Shown here piece by piece: positions 30,419-40,882 of a DNA stretch of 64,000 bases. How positions within the stretch are numbered: the stretch's first letter is position 1; each line of letters opens with the position of its first letter. Made by a program: the position numbers and the translations under genes. Below the pieces are notes generated by a model. That model was not told the origin of the DNA. It saw only the letters and a program-made list of their open reading frames with translations, and searched no databases. The DNA comes from Enterobacter ludwigii (GTDB lineage: Bacteria; Pseudomonadota; Gammaproteobacteria; Enterobacterales; Enterobacteriaceae), in the NCBI RefSeq assembly GCF_001750725.1, contig NZ_CP017279.1, positions 3,596,001-3,660,000 on the forward strand, given 5' to 3'.

Positions 30419-31423
30419 TCACTCCCCAAGCGTTGCCACCATCACCGCCTTAATGGTATGCATCCGGTTTTCTGCCTGGTCAAACACAATGCTCGCCGCC
30501 GATTCAAACACCTCGTCCGTCACTTCCATTCCGCCGTGCAGATCGAACTCTTTCGCCATCTGCTTACCCAGCGTGGTCTGGTCGTCATGGAACGCCGGCA
30601 GACAGTGCAGGAACTTCACGCCCGGGTTACCGGTCAGCGCCATCATCTGCGCGTTCACCTGATACCCGCGCAACAGGGCAATCCGCTCGGCCCACTTCTC
30701 TTTGGCCTCGCCCATCGACACCCACACATCGGTATAGATGAAGTCCGCCCCTTTCACGCCGGCCGCGACCTCTTCCGTCAGGGTGATCTTCCCGCCATTC
30801 TTCTCCGCCAGCGCGCTGCACTCCGCCACCAGGCGCTCTTCCGGCCAGCAGGCTTTCGGTGCCACCAGACGCAGATCCAGCCCGGTTAACGCTGCCGCTT
30901 CCAGCATCGAGTTACCCATGTTGTTACGCGCATCGCCCGCATAAACCAGCGTCATCTCGTTAAACGCTTTGCCCGGCAGGTGCTCCTGCATGGTCAGCAG
31001 GTCCGCCAGCAATTGCGTTGGGTGGAACTCGTTGGTCAGCCCGTTCCACACCGGCACGCCCGCATACTGCGCCAGCGTTTCGACCACGTCCTGACCGTGA
31101 CCGCGATACTGAATGCCATCGTACATCCGCCCGAGTACCCGCGCGGTGTCCTTAATTGATTCTTTATGCCCAATCTGGCTGCCGCTCGGCCCTAAATACG
31201 TGACGCGCGCGCCCTGGTCAAATGCGGCAACTTCGAAAGAGCATCGTGTACGGGTTGAGTCTTTTTCGAAGATGAGCGCGATGTTTTTGCCAGTAAGCTT
31301 TTGTACTTCCTTACCCTTTTTTTTATCGGCTTTAAGCTGAGCGGCAAGGGTCAGCAGGGAATTGAGCTGTGCAGGGGTAAAATCGAGCAATTTCAGAAAG
31401 TGTTTCTTGTACAGATCAGACAT
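30419..31423 (-). CDS. argI: Anabolic ornithine carbamoyltransferase
   Basis: A 334-residue OTCase making citrulline in arginine synthesis. Motifs [16 protein letters not shown] and [11 protein letters not shown] are intact. ATG at 31423 (MSDLYKKHF) is chosen over the frame start at 31441. It is at the argI locus (next to rraB), yet several stretches ([25 protein letters not shown], ending TLGE) agree with E. coli K-12 ArgF as remembered rather than with K-12 ArgI. Tandem ARG boxes lie directly upstream, so ArgR repression is expected. Confidence 0.95.
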   Translation of the reverse strand: MSDLYKKHFLKLLDFTPAQLNSLLTLAAQLKADKKKGKEVQKLTGKNIALIFEKDSTRTRCSFEVAAFDQGARVTYLGPSGSQIGHKESIKDTARVLGRMYDGIQYRGHGQDVVETLAQYAGVPVWNGLTNEFHPTQLLADLLTMQEHLPGKAFNEMTLVYAGDARNNMGNSMLEAAALTGLDLRLVAPKACWPEERLVAECSALAEKNGGKITLTEEVAAGVKGADFIYTDVWVSMGEAKEKWAERIALLRGYQVNAQMMALTGNPGVKFLHCLPAFHDDQTTLGKQMAKEFDLHGGMEVTDEVFESAASIVFDQAENRMHTIKAVMVATLGE

Positions 31424-31450
31424 TTTATCCTCACATGGCAAACGCCACTT

Positions 31451-31489
31451 ATTGAATTAAAATTCACTTTATATGTCTAATTATTCATT
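31451..31489. promoter_or_regulatory. Tandem ARG boxes of argI
   Basis: ATTGAATTAAAATTCACT (31451-31468) and TATGTCTAATTATTCATT (31472-31489) are two 18-base ARG boxes separated by 3 bases, the spacing used by ArgR hexamers. Read on the minus strand they closely match the known argI/argF operator of E. coli. Confidence 0.92.
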
Positions 31490-31587
31490 TGCAACCCCGT
31501 TTCACAAATCTTTCCAACAAAGGTGGAGGCAAACCCGTCCGTGTGTGAAAATAGAAGTATCTGCCGCACTTTAAAGAGGAATGAGCC

Positions 31588-32013
31588 ATGGCAAACCCGG
31601 AACACCTGGAAGAGCAACGCGAAGAGACGCGCCTGATTATCGAAGAACTGCTGGAAGACGGTAGCGATCCGGACGCGCTGTACACCATCGAGCACCATTT
31701 CTCTGCTGACGATTTCGACGCGCTGGAAAAACTGGCGGTAGAAGCTTTCAAACTGGGTTACGAAGTGACCGAGCCGGAAGAGCTGGAAGTGGAAGAGGGC
31801 GACACCGTCATCTGCTGCGATATTCTGAGCGAAGGTGCACTGAAAGCTGAACTGATCGACGCTCAGGTCGAACAGCTGATGAACCTGGCCGAGAAGTTTG
31901 AAGTGGAATACGACGGCTGGGGAACCTACTTCGAAGATCCGAACGGTGAAGACGGCGAAGAAGGCGACGACGAAGATTTCATCGACGAAGACGACGACGG
32001 CGTGCGTCACTAA
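31588..32013 (+). CDS. rraB: Regulator of ribonuclease activity B
   Basis: A 141-residue acidic protein that binds RNase E and inhibits or remodels the degradosome. The very acidic C-terminus ([18 protein letters not shown]) and the N-terminal [18 protein letters not shown] are characteristic. It is the conserved neighbour of argI, transcribed divergently, and is followed by a hairpin terminator before miaE. Confidence 0.96.
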   Translation: MANPEHLEEQREETRLIIEELLEDGSDPDALYTIEHHFSADDFDALEKLAVEAFKLGYEVTEPEELEVEEGDTVICCDILSEGALKAELIDAQVEQLMNLAEKFEVEYDGWGTYFEDPNGEDGEEGDDEDFIDEDDDGVRH

Positions 32014-32022
32014 GCGTTTCAG

Positions 32023-32047
32023 GCGGTGGCGCGTGCCACCGCTTTTT
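32023..32047 (+). terminator. Intrinsic terminator between rraB and miaE
   Basis: GCGGTGGC (32023-32030), loop GCGT, GCCACCGC (32035-32042) and five T. The whole structure fits in the 46-base gap, ending 12 bases before the miaE ATG, so it can attenuate rraB read-through into miaE. Confidence 0.85.
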
Positions 32048-32059
32048 CAAGGCAGAACC

Positions 32060-32818
32060 ATGGATTACCCGCAGATACTCGCCCCCGTTCTTACCTTCCT
32101 CCAGTGCCCGACCCCACCAGCATGGATTGATCACGCCCGCGACCCGGCGAACCTGCCGCTGCTGCTCACCGACCACATGGTGTGCGAGCTCAAGGCCGCC
32201 CAGACCGCGCTGCTGCTGGTGCGCAAATACGTCGCCGATGAAAGCGGTGCCGACGCGCTGCTCGACTGGCTCAGACCCTACGAAGCGTTCACCTTCCGCG
32301 AAGGCCCGGAACCGGATTTTGTGGCCCTGCACAAGCAGATTGGCAAAAGCGTCATGCCCAAAACCGACGACCCGTGGGGCCAGGCGCTTATCGACAGCAT
32401 GGTGCTGCTGATCAAAGAAGAGCTGCACCACTTCTGGCAGGTGCGCGAGGCGATGCTGGCGCGCGACATTCCGTACGTCAAAATCACCGCCAGCCGCTAC
32501 GCCAAAGGGATGCTGAAAGCGGTGCGCACGCACGAACCGCTGACGCTTATCGACAAGCTCATCTGCGGTGCCTACATCGAAGCCCGCTCCTGCGAGCGTT
32601 TCGCCGCGCTGGCCCCGTTCCTCGACGACGACCTGCAGAAGTTCTATCTCTCGCTGCTGCGCTCGGAAGCGCGCCACTATCAGGACTACCTGACGCTTGC
32701 CCAACAGGTGAGCGACGACGATATCTCACCGCGCATACAGCTTTTTGGCGAAATTGAAGCCACACTTATCTCGACACCGGACAATGAGTTTCGCTTTCAC
32801 AGCGGCGTGCCGGTGTAA
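32060..32818 (+). CDS. miaE: tRNA 2-methylthio-N6-isopentenyl adenosine hydroxylase
   Basis: A 252-residue diiron monooxygenase of the ferritin-like fold. It hydroxylates ms2i6A37 of tRNA to ms2io6A37, using oxygen. Iron-ligand motifs are visible: an early Glu in HMVCELKAAQ, EELHHF (ExxH), then EARSCERF and SEARHYQDY (second ExxH). The enzyme is known in Salmonella and absent from E. coli K-12. ATG at 32060 is chosen. The longer open frame overlapping rraB is not real. A terminator-like hairpin lies between its start and rraB. Confidence 0.93.
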   Translation: MDYPQILAPVLTFLQCPTPPAWIDHARDPANLPLLLTDHMVCELKAAQTALLLVRKYVADESGADALLDWLRPYEAFTFREGPEPDFVALHKQIGKSVMPKTDDPWGQALIDSMVLLIKEELHHFWQVREAMLARDIPYVKITASRYAKGMLKAVRTHEPLTLIDKLICGAYIEARSCERFAALAPFLDDDLQKFYLSLLRSEARHYQDYLTLAQQVSDDDISPRIQLFGEIEATLISTPDNEFRFHSGVPV

Positions 32819-32848
32819 ACCGGCATAGCGAAAAGAAAAGGATGCGAG

Positions 32849-33577
32849 ATGAATAAAACGTGGATCCGTATAGTCGTGGTGACTCTCCTGGCCGCCGTCG
32901 TGGCGTTCTGGGTCTACTTCGACAAACAACGCCAGCACACCCCCGACCAGCAGCTTGATACCACCCTCAACGCAATGCCCGCCTGGCAGGTGATCAAAGA
33001 GCAGGAGCCTGTGCTTCATCAGCGCATTCTTGACCAGATGGCGGCCCTGCAAAAAGCCGGCGAGCCGGAACAGAAGATTATCGACACCATCCAGCCGCAG
33101 ATCCTGCATCTGCAGATGTCGCGCCTGCAAAACGCGCCGGACGCTAACGTGGTGAACTATATGACGATCAACATGGAGCAGACCGCCGCCATTCAGAAGG
33201 TGAGCGACGACGCCTGTTTCCGTTTCCTCTACCCGGCGGTAAAAGGGGGCATCAACCCGATGCGCATGCTGGATAAAGACCTGATGACGCGGCGCATGCA
33301 GGCCGACGCCGACATGATGCGCGCGGCCTACGGCAAAAATCGCCACACCGTGACCCCGGAAGAACGCGAAGCCGCGGTGACGGATGTCCGCCCGATTATG
33401 AAAACGCTGGCCGATAAGTACGGCGAGGACATCCAGCTGCTGCAGATGCCGGAGAAGGCGGTGGGCAAAGAGAAGCTCTCCTGCGACATGGTGCAGGAGA
33501 TGTGGGCGAAGGTGCTGGCGCTGCCAGAGCAGAAGGCGGCAGGCGTGATTCGGCTGGCGGTTTCCGAGGTAGAATGA
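32849..33577 (+). CDS. Membrane-anchored protein of unknown function
   Basis: A 242-residue protein. Residues about 7-24 form one membrane segment after a short positive N-terminus, so an inner-membrane anchor with a periplasmic domain is likely. The rest is helical and charged, with a central DDACFRFLYPAVKGG and a single pair of cysteines (DDACFRF, EKLSCDMV) that could form a disulfide. It follows miaE by 30 bases with AAAGGA upstream, possibly in the same transcript. I do not recognise the family. Confidence 0.75.
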   Translation: MNKTWIRIVVVTLLAAVVAFWVYFDKQRQHTPDQQLDTTLNAMPAWQVIKEQEPVLHQRILDQMAALQKAGEPEQKIIDTIQPQILHLQMSRLQNAPDANVVNYMTINMEQTAAIQKVSDDACFRFLYPAVKGGINPMRMLDKDLMTRRMQADADMMRAAYGKNRHTVTPEEREAAVTDVRPIMKTLADKYGEDIQLLQMPEKAVGKEKLSCDMVQEMWAKVLALPEQKAAGVIRLAVSEVE

Positions 33578-33681
33578 CAGGGCGCTGGTTTTTTGGGCAC
33601 TTAGCGTAGGTTTAGCGCGTCGCCGCTTGCATGGCGGCGCGCGACAGGTATAATCCACAACGTTTCCGCATCCCCTTCAGT

Positions 33682-33766
33682 GCCGAAGTGGCGAAATCGG
33701 TAGACGCAGTTGATTCAAAATCAACCGTAGAAATACGTGCCGGTTCGAGTCCGGCCTTCGGCACCA
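33682..33766 (+). tRNA. leuX: tRNA-Leu (anticodon CAA), island integration site
   Basis: 85 bases beginning GCCGAAGTGGCGAAATCGG and ending with encoded CCA. The anticodon loop is TTCAAAA with anticodon CAA. A long variable arm is present and the T-loop is GGTTCGAGTCC. The sequence equals E. coli leuX as remembered. leuX is a known insertion site for genomic islands (for example KplE2 in K-12). A P4-type integrase starts 199 bases downstream, so the 3' end of the tRNA is the probable left attachment site. Confidence 0.97.
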
Positions 33767-33964
33767 TCGGAACATCAATAGACGTCAACGGACGTCTTTT
33801 TTTGTGCCCGAAATCCAGTATCCGCAAGGCTTTCCTCGCTTTTTCACTCAACCTAAGTCAACCTGATTCAATCTACATCAACTAACTGATGCGGGTACAA
33901 CTGCGGGTATATCGCGGTTCGATAATGTTTGTACCCACACAGAACCCTTGAAAGGATACTCATC

Positions 33965-35233
33965 ATGGCTCTGAGTGATGTGAAGGTTCGTTCGGCTAAG
34001 CCTGAAGCAAAAGCCTATAAACTGACTGACGGTGAAGGCATGGTTCTGCTGGTTCACCCTAACGGTTCTAAATACTGGCGGCTTCGTTATCGCTTTGGCG
34101 GTAAAGAGAAGATGCTGGCGCTGGGGAAATACCCTGAAGTCTCACTGGCGGATGCCAGGGCACGCCGGGATGAAGCCCGCAAACTATTAGCTAATGGCGT
34201 CGATCCTAGTGAGAACAAGAAAGCCGTTAAGGTAGAGCTGGAGCAAGAGGCGATAACGTTTGAAGTGGTCGCCAGAGACTGGCATGCCAGCAATCAAAAG
34301 TGGTCGGCATCGCATAGCGCTCGTGTATTGAAAAGCTTGGAAGACAATTTATTTGCTTCAGTTGGGAAGCGAAATATCAAAGATATTGGTACTCGTGACT
34401 TACTGGTCCCAATTAAAGCAGTGGAAAAGTCAGGACGCCTTGAAGTGGCTGCGCGTCTTCAACAGCGAACAACGGCAATAATGCGCTTTGCGGTACAGAA
34501 CGGCTTAATTGATTACAATCCTGCACAAGAGATCACTGGTGCGATCGCAACAGCTAAACGAAAGCATCGCGCTGCGCTAGATCTCAATCGCATTCCTGAG
34601 TTACTCCATCGCATTGATAACTACACCGGCAGACCATTAACGCGGTTAGCTGTGGATTTGACGTTACTGGTTTTCATCCGTTCGAGCGAGTTACGTTTTG
34701 CTCGCTGGACAGAAGTGGATTTTGAAACGGCTATGTGGACGATTCCGGGCGAGCGTGAGCCACTGGAAGGAGTTAAGCATTCTCAACGTGGTTCGAAGAT
34801 GCGTACTCCACATCTTGTTCCTTTGTCGCGACAAGCTCTCGCTATCTTGCAAAAGATCAAAAGCATGAGTGGAAACCGTGAGCTGATCTTTGTGGGCGAT
34901 CACGATCCGCGTAAACCTATGAGTGAAAACACGGTGAACAAGGCGCTGAGAGTGATGGGTTATGACACGAAAACGGAAGTATGTGGGCATGGTTTCAGGA
35001 CGATGGCGTGTAGCTCGTTGATCGAGTCGGGATTATGGTCGAGGGATGCGGTAGAGCGGCAGATGAGTCACCAAGAGCGTAGCTCTGTGCGAGCAGCTTA
35101 CATCCACAAGGCGGAGCATCTGGGAGAGCGCAGGTTAATGCTGCAGTGGTGGGCGGATTATCTGGATGCGAATCGGGAGAAGGGGATTACGCCGTTTGAC
35201 TATGCGAAAATTAATCGGGGTAATGGTGGATAA
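33965..35233 (+). CDS. P4-family tyrosine integrase
   Basis: A 422-residue tyrosine recombinase. The N-terminal arm (MALSDVKVRSAKPEAKAYKL) and the DUF4102-type domain precede the catalytic domain with R239 (IRSSELR), H342-x-x-R345 (HGFR), H369 (MSH) and the nucleophile Y379. All are intact, so the enzyme may be active. ATG at 33965 has AAGGA about 9 bases upstream. It starts within 200 bases of leuX, the usual arrangement for islands integrated in a tRNA gene. Confidence 0.93.
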   Translation: MALSDVKVRSAKPEAKAYKLTDGEGMVLLVHPNGSKYWRLRYRFGGKEKMLALGKYPEVSLADARARRDEARKLLANGVDPSENKKAVKVELEQEAITFEVVARDWHASNQKWSASHSARVLKSLEDNLFASVGKRNIKDIGTRDLLVPIKAVEKSGRLEVAARLQQRTTAIMRFAVQNGLIDYNPAQEITGAIATAKRKHRAALDLNRIPELLHRIDNYTGRPLTRLAVDLTLLVFIRSSELRFARWTEVDFETAMWTIPGEREPLEGVKHSQRGSKMRTPHLVPLSRQALAILQKIKSMSGNRELIFVGDHDPRKPMSENTVNKALRVMGYDTKTEVCGHGFRTMACSSLIESGLWSRDAVERQMSHQERSSVRAAYIHKAEHLGERRLMLQWWADYLDANREKGITPFDYAKINRGNGG

Positions 35234-35476
35234 ATAGTTGGGCTGAAGTGGGAAGCATCTCTGGTTGCAGCAATTGACTGCAATATATGTATTAGCTCAA
35301 ACTTAGCCTAACAACTTTATATGTTGAAACCAGTAAAACCTGACTGTCAGGTTTGTGTAAAAAACAGGAATACGGTATGCATGCTTACTTAGAGGGGCCT
35401 GAAGTAATAGGGAGCTCACAGCTTGTTGTGAGCTCAGCTTCGTATTCACGATATATGGTGTTTGTTAAGATTGCTA

Positions 35477-36319
35477 TTATTTTAGAGGCCATATCTTTCT
35501 GGTTTTTAAGAAACTATCGTCAACAGTGTAACTATAAAAATGTTCATTCAGACCAAAAAAACCTTCGATATTATATTTATAGCAAGCGATCTGAGAAAGC
35601 TCAGATAAAATTGTTGCAAGCCATCGAGCGATAGTTAGAGAATAGTATCTTCCCCACTTTTGTACGATAACGTTTTGGCCAGTACGTGTTGAGGAAGACT
35701 TAACATCTTGCATAATATTTCCGGTCTCATCTGTATGCAATACCATTGTAAAACGTGACATCATAGCATCGATTAATTCAGCATCCCCTTCAACACGTCT
35801 TTGAGCAGTTGTACCGTAATAATGTTTTTCTAGTATGCACTCAGCTACTTCTCCCCACCACTTGTTAATAGGTTCATCACTGGTTAAAGAGGGGTTACCT
35901 AATGAAGCAAAATTTGCATACCTACCTCTCCGAGCATCAGCAAATGAATCTAAACATTCAAGTATCTTGTGAGGAATTTTTCCTGTAGGCATTTTATATT
36001 CAAGTAATAGTTCCATTTTTTTGGAAATATTCTCAACCTCATTGGTCAAGTCGATTAGTTTGTGTCCAAATTTTCTCACAACTTTCTCATCAGGCATTCT
36101 TCCTTGGTTCTCAATAGCATAATGCGCAACCAATATTAACTTTGAAAGCCTTTCTAACCCAACTGAAAGTCCAAAGAACGCAGTGTAATATTCTCCCATC
36201 TTGTCAGCGTAATTGGCCCTACCTATAGCTGTTGCACCTGATCCAATGAGATTACAGACTAATGATGCTTCTCGGCCTAGAGCATGCCATTCAGGTACTT
36301 CCCATGGGTTTCTACTCAC
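35477..36319 (-). CDS. Unknown protein downstream of hsdR
   Basis: A 280-residue protein of no family I recognise. It is mostly helical (for example ADKMGEYYTAFFGLSVGLERLSKLILVAHYA) with no signal peptide or membrane segment. Its codon use is more A/T-rich than the hsd genes next to it. It lies 85 bases after the hsdR stop on the same strand. Such unknown proteins are common beside type I restriction genes in mobile islands. A defence role is possible but unproven. Confidence 0.7.
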   Translation of the reverse strand: MSRNPWEVPEWHALGREASLVCNLIGSGATAIGRANYADKMGEYYTAFFGLSVGLERLSKLILVAHYAIENQGRMPDEKVVRKFGHKLIDLTNEVENISKKMELLLEYKMPTGKIPHKILECLDSFADARRGRYANFASLGNPSLTSDEPINKWWGEVAECILEKHYYGTTAQRRVEGDAELIDAMMSRFTMVLHTDETGNIMQDVKSSSTRTGQNVIVQKWGRYYSLTIARWLATILSELSQIACYKYNIEGFFGLNEHFYSYTVDDSFLKTRKIWPLK

Positions 36320-36404
36320 TTTGCTATTTTCCTTTTATAATCAACTGAGATTTTTTTGAGACTAAAATTCACCGTAATCCTCGGCGGATAGAACTCATCA
36401 GTTG

Positions 36405-39400
36405 CTATACCGTCCAATGATTCGAGATAACCTCAGCCTGTTTTAAAATCAGCTCCACCGTACCCGGTGTTTTATCCGGCGGATACTTATATTTGCGTAG
36501 TGTCTGGCGCACCAGAATACGTAACCTCGCACGCACGCTTTCTCGTACCTGCCAGTCTACAGTTGTGGATTGACGCAATTTTAACGTGACTTCGATAGCC
36601 AGTTTCTTAAGGACATCATCACCCAGCTCTCGTACCGCGCTTTCGTTTTCCGCCAGTGCATCGTAGAACGCAATTTCGTCCGGGTTTAGCCCCAGCGCTT
36701 CATCACGCGCCATCGCTTCCTGGAACGCTTTCGCCATCTGGATAAGCTCTTCAATCACCTGCGCGGTTTCAATCGCCCGGTTATTGTATTTCAGCAAAAC
36801 GGCTTTCAGGCGGTCAGAGTATTTTTTCTGCTGCACCACGTTATTACCAGAACGAGCATGGATGCCGTCATTTAGCAGTTTTTCCAGCAGTTCCACCGCC
36901 AGATTACGCTGTGGCATTTCCCGCACTTCTTCCAGGAACTCATCCGACAGCAGCCCAATATTGGGTTTATCTAACCCCGCCAGAGCAAACACATCCTCAA
37001 CGCCGGTTGCAACAACGGCGTTATCGAGAATCTTGCTCAACAGGGAGTTTTTTTCTGACTGGCTAAATTTTGCCTTCGGATCAAGTTTGATAAGCCCCAC
37101 TCTGACGGCAGAAAGAAACGCGAACTCCTCCTGTAAGGGCTCAGCTTCATCAAGGGTGTTACAGAGCGACCAGGCTTTGCTCATCGCCAGTGAAACGTCG
37201 AGGTAGCGTTTTTTACCGTCATCCAGACCCAAAATGTAGTTCACGGCATCGCGTAAAAATGCTAATGGATCGCGAGAAAAGCCTTCGTAGCTAAAGCCGG
37301 GTTTTCCTGCTGAGGGTGCGAACATCCCATGAATGACATCGATTTTTTCCAACAGAATGGCTAAGGCTTCCCGCGCATCTACCGTGGTCTGCCCTTTCCC
37401 TTTCGAGTCAGTGTACGTTTTCAGAGCCTGCTTCAGCTCGTTGGCAATGCCAATGTAATCCACCACCAGCCCGCCGGGTTTATCCCGGAACACGCGGTTA
37501 ACGCGCGCAATGGCCTGCATCAGGTTATGGCCGCGCATCGGTTTATCGATATACATGGTGTGGCAACACGGCGCATCAAACCCGGTCAGCCACATATCGC
37601 GGACAATCACCAACTTCAGCGGATCGTTCAAATCTTTAAAACGGGCTTCAAGACGCTTTTTGGTCTGCTTGTTGTATATATGCGGCTGGAGATGGTCTTT
37701 ATCAGATGCCGAGCCCGTCATGATGACTTTGATGGCACCTTGTTCGACATCTGTACTGTGCCAGTCCGGACGGATTGCGACGATGGCATCATAGAGCTTC
37801 ACACAGATATCACGGCTCATGGCGACAATCATCGCTTTACCGTTCATGGCCGCGTTGCGCGTTTCAAAATGCTGAACCAGATCCGCAGCTACCTGTTTGA
37901 TACGTGGCTCAGATCCCACCAGTTTTTCCAGACGGCTCCAGTCACCTTTGGTTTTCTCTTGCTGGTCCGTCTCTTCATCTTCCACCAGCTCATCTACCTG
38001 GTCGGAGAGCGTTTCCAGTTCCTCATGATTCAGATCGAGTTTTGCCAGACGGGATTCGTAGTAGATAGGTACTGTCGCGCCATCATCCACCGCATCCTGA
38101 ATGTCGTATATCGAGACGTAATCACCGAACACGGCACGGGTATCTTTATCTTCCGAGGCAATCGGCGTGCCGGTAAAGCCCATAAACGACGCATTCGGCA
38201 GCGCATCGCGCATGTGCTTAGCGTAGCCGTATTTATAGGCGCCAGTTTGCCTGTCCAGCGTGGCGCTCAGGCCATACTGGCTACGGTGCGCTTCATCAGA
38301 AATCACCACGATATTGCTGCGTTGGTTGAGCGCCGGATGACTCTGCTCTCCGTCCAGCGGCGCAAACTTCTGCACGGTGGTAAAGATGATGCCGCCGGAT
38401 TCACGAGCATTAAGCAGCTCGCGCAATTCATCGCGATCGTTGGCCTGTAATGGCGTCTGCTTGAGTAAATCCTGTGCCTGGCAGAAGGTGGCGTATAACT
38501 GTCCGTCGAGATCGTTACGATCCGTCACCATCACAATCGTCGGGTTGTTCATCTCCGCCTGTTGCAGCAGTTTCCCGGCATAGCAGCACATGGAGATACT
38601 TTTGCCGGAACCCTGGGTATGCCAGACGACCCCCGCTTTTTTACTACCGGGCTGAATATTGCTGTGCAACGGCAGGTGTTTACCGGTCGAGGCCACAATC
38701 GTTGCCGTCACCGCTTCACGCACTGCATGGAACTGGTGATAGGCGGCAATCTTCTTAATCAACCGTTTGCCGTCATTCTCAAACAGGACAAAATAGCGGA
38801 TATAATCGAGCAATAATTCACGGTTAAAGAAGCCCTGCACCACAGTTTTAAGTTGCCAGTCAAACTGCGGTTTGTCGTTTTCGTTCGCCACGGTTTTCCA
38901 CGGCAGAAAGCGCTCTTCATCCGCCGTGAGAGAGCCAACGCGCGCGTTCTGCCCATCGCTCACCACCAGCGCTTCGTTGCAAATAAATAGATCGCTGAGT
39001 TCGTTTTTATAGGTCTGTAACTGGTTAAACGCCGCCCAGATATCGGCATTAGCATCAATGGGGCTTTTTAGTTCGATCACCGCCACCGGCAGGCCGTTGA
39101 TATAGCCAATGACATCCGGGCGACGTACCTGCTTTATTCCCTGAATGGCGACCTGGTTCACCACCATAAAGCGGTTGTTATCTGGATGGTTGAAATCCAT
39201 TAACAGCGCGTTATCGTGAATCACCTTGCCTTCATGCTTATATTCAACGGGTACGCCATTGAGCAGCAGGTGATGAAAGGCTTTATTGCTGACGACCAGA
39301 TCCGGGCTGTGCGCATGGGCGATACGCTGTATCACCTCTTCCAGCACGGAAACAGGGAGATGGGGGTTGATGGTTTGTAGCTGTTCCAGCATGACCGGGC

Positions 39401-39536
39401 GCAGAAACACATCGTGAAATGAGGCTCGTAACGGGTTATCACCATCCGGTGCGATATCCGGCCCGTGTAGCACATCCCAGCCCTGTTCAGCAAACCATTG
39501 CAGGCATTGCTGTTCTAAATCGTCTTCGCTTAGCAT
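36405..39536 (-). CDS. hsdR: Type I restriction enzyme, R subunit
   Basis: A 1,043-residue motor/nuclease subunit. The PD-(D/E)xK nuclease residues are D141, E155 and K157 ([19 protein letters not shown]). Helicase motifs follow: Walker A GSGKS (309-313), DEAH in [16 protein letters not shown], and QAIARVNRV. The enzyme translocates DNA and cuts unmodified foreign DNA far from the site. Its ATG overlaps the hsdS stop by one base (TGATG), so translation is coupled. All key motifs are intact. Confidence 0.96.
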   Translation of the reverse strand: MLSEDDLEQQCLQWFAEQGWDVLHGPDIAPDGDNPLRASFHDVFLRPVMLEQLQTINPHLPVSVLEEVIQRIAHAHSPDLVVSNKAFHHLLLNGVPVEYKHEGKVIHDNALLMDFNHPDNNRFMVVNQVAIQGIKQVRRPDVIGYINGLPVAVIELKSPIDANADIWAAFNQLQTYKNELSDLFICNEALVVSDGQNARVGSLTADEERFLPWKTVANENDKPQFDWQLKTVVQGFFNRELLLDYIRYFVLFENDGKRLIKKIAAYHQFHAVREAVTATIVASTGKHLPLHSNIQPGSKKAGVVWHTQGSGKSISMCCYAGKLLQQAEMNNPTIVMVTDRNDLDGQLYATFCQAQDLLKQTPLQANDRDELRELLNARESGGIIFTTVQKFAPLDGEQSHPALNQRSNIVVISDEAHRSQYGLSATLDRQTGAYKYGYAKHMRDALPNASFMGFTGTPIASEDKDTRAVFGDYVSIYDIQDAVDDGATVPIYYESRLAKLDLNHEELETLSDQVDELVEDEETDQQEKTKGDWSRLEKLVGSEPRIKQVAADLVQHFETRNAAMNGKAMIVAMSRDICVKLYDAIVAIRPDWHSTDVEQGAIKVIMTGSASDKDHLQPHIYNKQTKKRLEARFKDLNDPLKLVIVRDMWLTGFDAPCCHTMYIDKPMRGHNLMQAIARVNRVFRDKPGGLVVDYIGIANELKQALKTYTDSKGKGQTTVDAREALAILLEKIDVIHGMFAPSAGKPGFSYEGFSRDPLAFLRDAVNYILGLDDGKKRYLDVSLAMSKAWSLCNTLDEAEPLQEEFAFLSAVRVGLIKLDPKAKFSQSEKNSLLSKILDNAVVATGVEDVFALAGLDKPNIGLLSDEFLEEVREMPQRNLAVELLEKLLNDGIHARSGNNVVQQKKYSDRLKAVLLKYNNRAIETAQVIEELIQMAKAFQEAMARDEALGLNPDEIAFYDALAENESAVRELGDDVLKKLAIEVTLKLRQSTTVDWQVRESVRARLRILVRQTLRKYKYPPDKTPGTVELILKQAEVISNHWTV

Positions 39537-40882
39537 CAGGCTTCCTCGCTGATTATTTGTTCTGCTTCCGGCAGGGTAATTTCACCCGAGAGAAGTTTGG
39601 GGAGAAGGGTGTCTCGGAGCGACTCTAGGCACATATTTTGAGCTAAATGAACACCAATCTGTTCGTAGATACTGGTTAGTATTTTCTCTAGTCTTTGCCA
39701 TAGCGCCGTTATAGGTGCCACAATAACCAACCTCATTATGTCTTTAGGATAAACATGAGGTTGGGCTGCACCTTGTTGCATATGGGTAATTTCTTTTTGT
39801 CTAGTTTTAAGTAAAGTATAAAAACAATATACAAATTGTGTTTGGGTTTTATTTATATATGAACAGTCCGAAGCCCAAATATCACAATGATATAAATTAA
39901 CAAAACCAGCATTGGCTCCTGAAGCGCTTATGGTTATTACAGGGCCAGTAACATTACATTTACTATGGTAGTAAGCTGGTGCCAAACCTCCAGCAACGAC
40001 AGGAATATCACCCTCCGCTATAGTTTTTTTTGTTATATTTTTTCCTTTCTTGGGTTCAAGGACTGCCCCTAGAGTTTCTGATACCCATCCCATCGGAATC
40101 TCCCCCAGCTCACTGTCCTGCATCGCTGATGGAAACAGCTCTGCCGTGGCTTTTAACTCGGCATATTGCTCAGGGTGTTCACGCTCAAAAACCACCAACG
40201 CATCAGAATCTTTCCCGGAAATCACCGTCATGGCGGCGAGCGTCGCGTCTTCCTGCGAACCACCCGCTTCCAGCACCGCGATTTTGGCTTTTATCGGTTC
40301 AAAATCGACAAACCAGCTTTTGAACAGGGCTTGTGCCATTTGTTCGAGGGTTTGGTTGATTTTTTTGTTGCTAATTATTTTAGCATCCAAAGAGGATAAA
40401 ATATTGCTAATTTTTTTCTGATGTTCAAGTTTGGGAGCATGAAACTCAATTCTTTCGAACAATGACTTTTTTAAAATTGGAGTTCTTGTCGCTGTTGCAC
40501 CGAGATTGAATATCTCCGTTCTTTTCTCACTAAGTGTATAGTATAAAAAATCCACATCAATCAAATCACCATTTGGAATAATTGTATTGATTTGTTGGTT
40601 TGTAACGGCTGTATTTCTGACAATTGCGGCCTTTCCCATTTGCCATCCAATGCAAGAAACAACTATCCCACATTCAAATTTCTGTTTTGCAAGTTTAGCT
40701 TCCCCCACATCAGATAAGGTTCTTTGGGTTAGTTCAATGTATTTGTTATCTCCCATATCTGTTGGGGTAACAAAGAGTACTTCACCACCAAAGTATTTAT
40801 CTAAGGTTCCAGGAGGCGTTTTCCCTGTAATAACTTTCTTTGACACGTCAGCGATAGTATATTTTTTCCACTCAAAACTCAT
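39536..40882 (-). CDS. hsdS: Type I restriction enzyme, specificity subunit
   Basis: A 448-residue S subunit with two target-recognition domains (about 1-160 and 240-400) separated by conserved helices ([34 protein letters not shown] near 165-200), and a matching C-terminal helix. The first and second recognition domains are much more A/T-rich than the central region and hsdM, as expected for exchangeable domains. The target sequence cannot be read from the protein. It overlaps hsdM by 11 bases. Confidence 0.94.
   Translation of the reverse strand: MSFEWKKYTIADVSKKVITGKTPPGTLDKYFGGEVLFVTPTDMGDNKYIELTQRTLSDVGEAKLAKQKFECGIVVSCIGWQMGKAAIVRNTAVTNQQINTIIPNGDLIDVDFLYYTLSEKRTEIFNLGATATRTPILKKSLFERIEFHAPKLEHQKKISNILSSLDAKIISNKKINQTLEQMAQALFKSWFVDFEPIKAKIAVLEAGGSQEDATLAAMTVISGKDSDALVVFEREHPEQYAELKATAELFPSAMQDSELGEIPMGWVSETLGAVLEPKKGKNITKKTIAEGDIPVVAGGLAPAYYHSKCNVTGPVITISASGANAGFVNLYHCDIWASDCSYINKTQTQFVYCFYTLLKTRQKEITHMQQGAAQPHVYPKDIMRLVIVAPITALWQRLEKILTSIYEQIGVHLAQNMCLESLRDTLLPKLLSGEITLPEAEQIISEEA

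Noticed and set aside
31898..32059. N-terminal extension of miaE into rraB
   Set aside because: The extension is rraB read in another frame and crosses a terminator. ATG at 32060 matches the family start.
33929..35233. Integrase start at 33929
   Set aside because: Upstream residues do not resemble P4 integrases, whereas MALSDVK at 33965 does and has a ribosome site.
35353..35634. Short plus-strand frame of 93 codons after the integrase
   Set aside because: It has a poor start and overlaps the end of the 280-residue minus-strand protein. It shows no family features.
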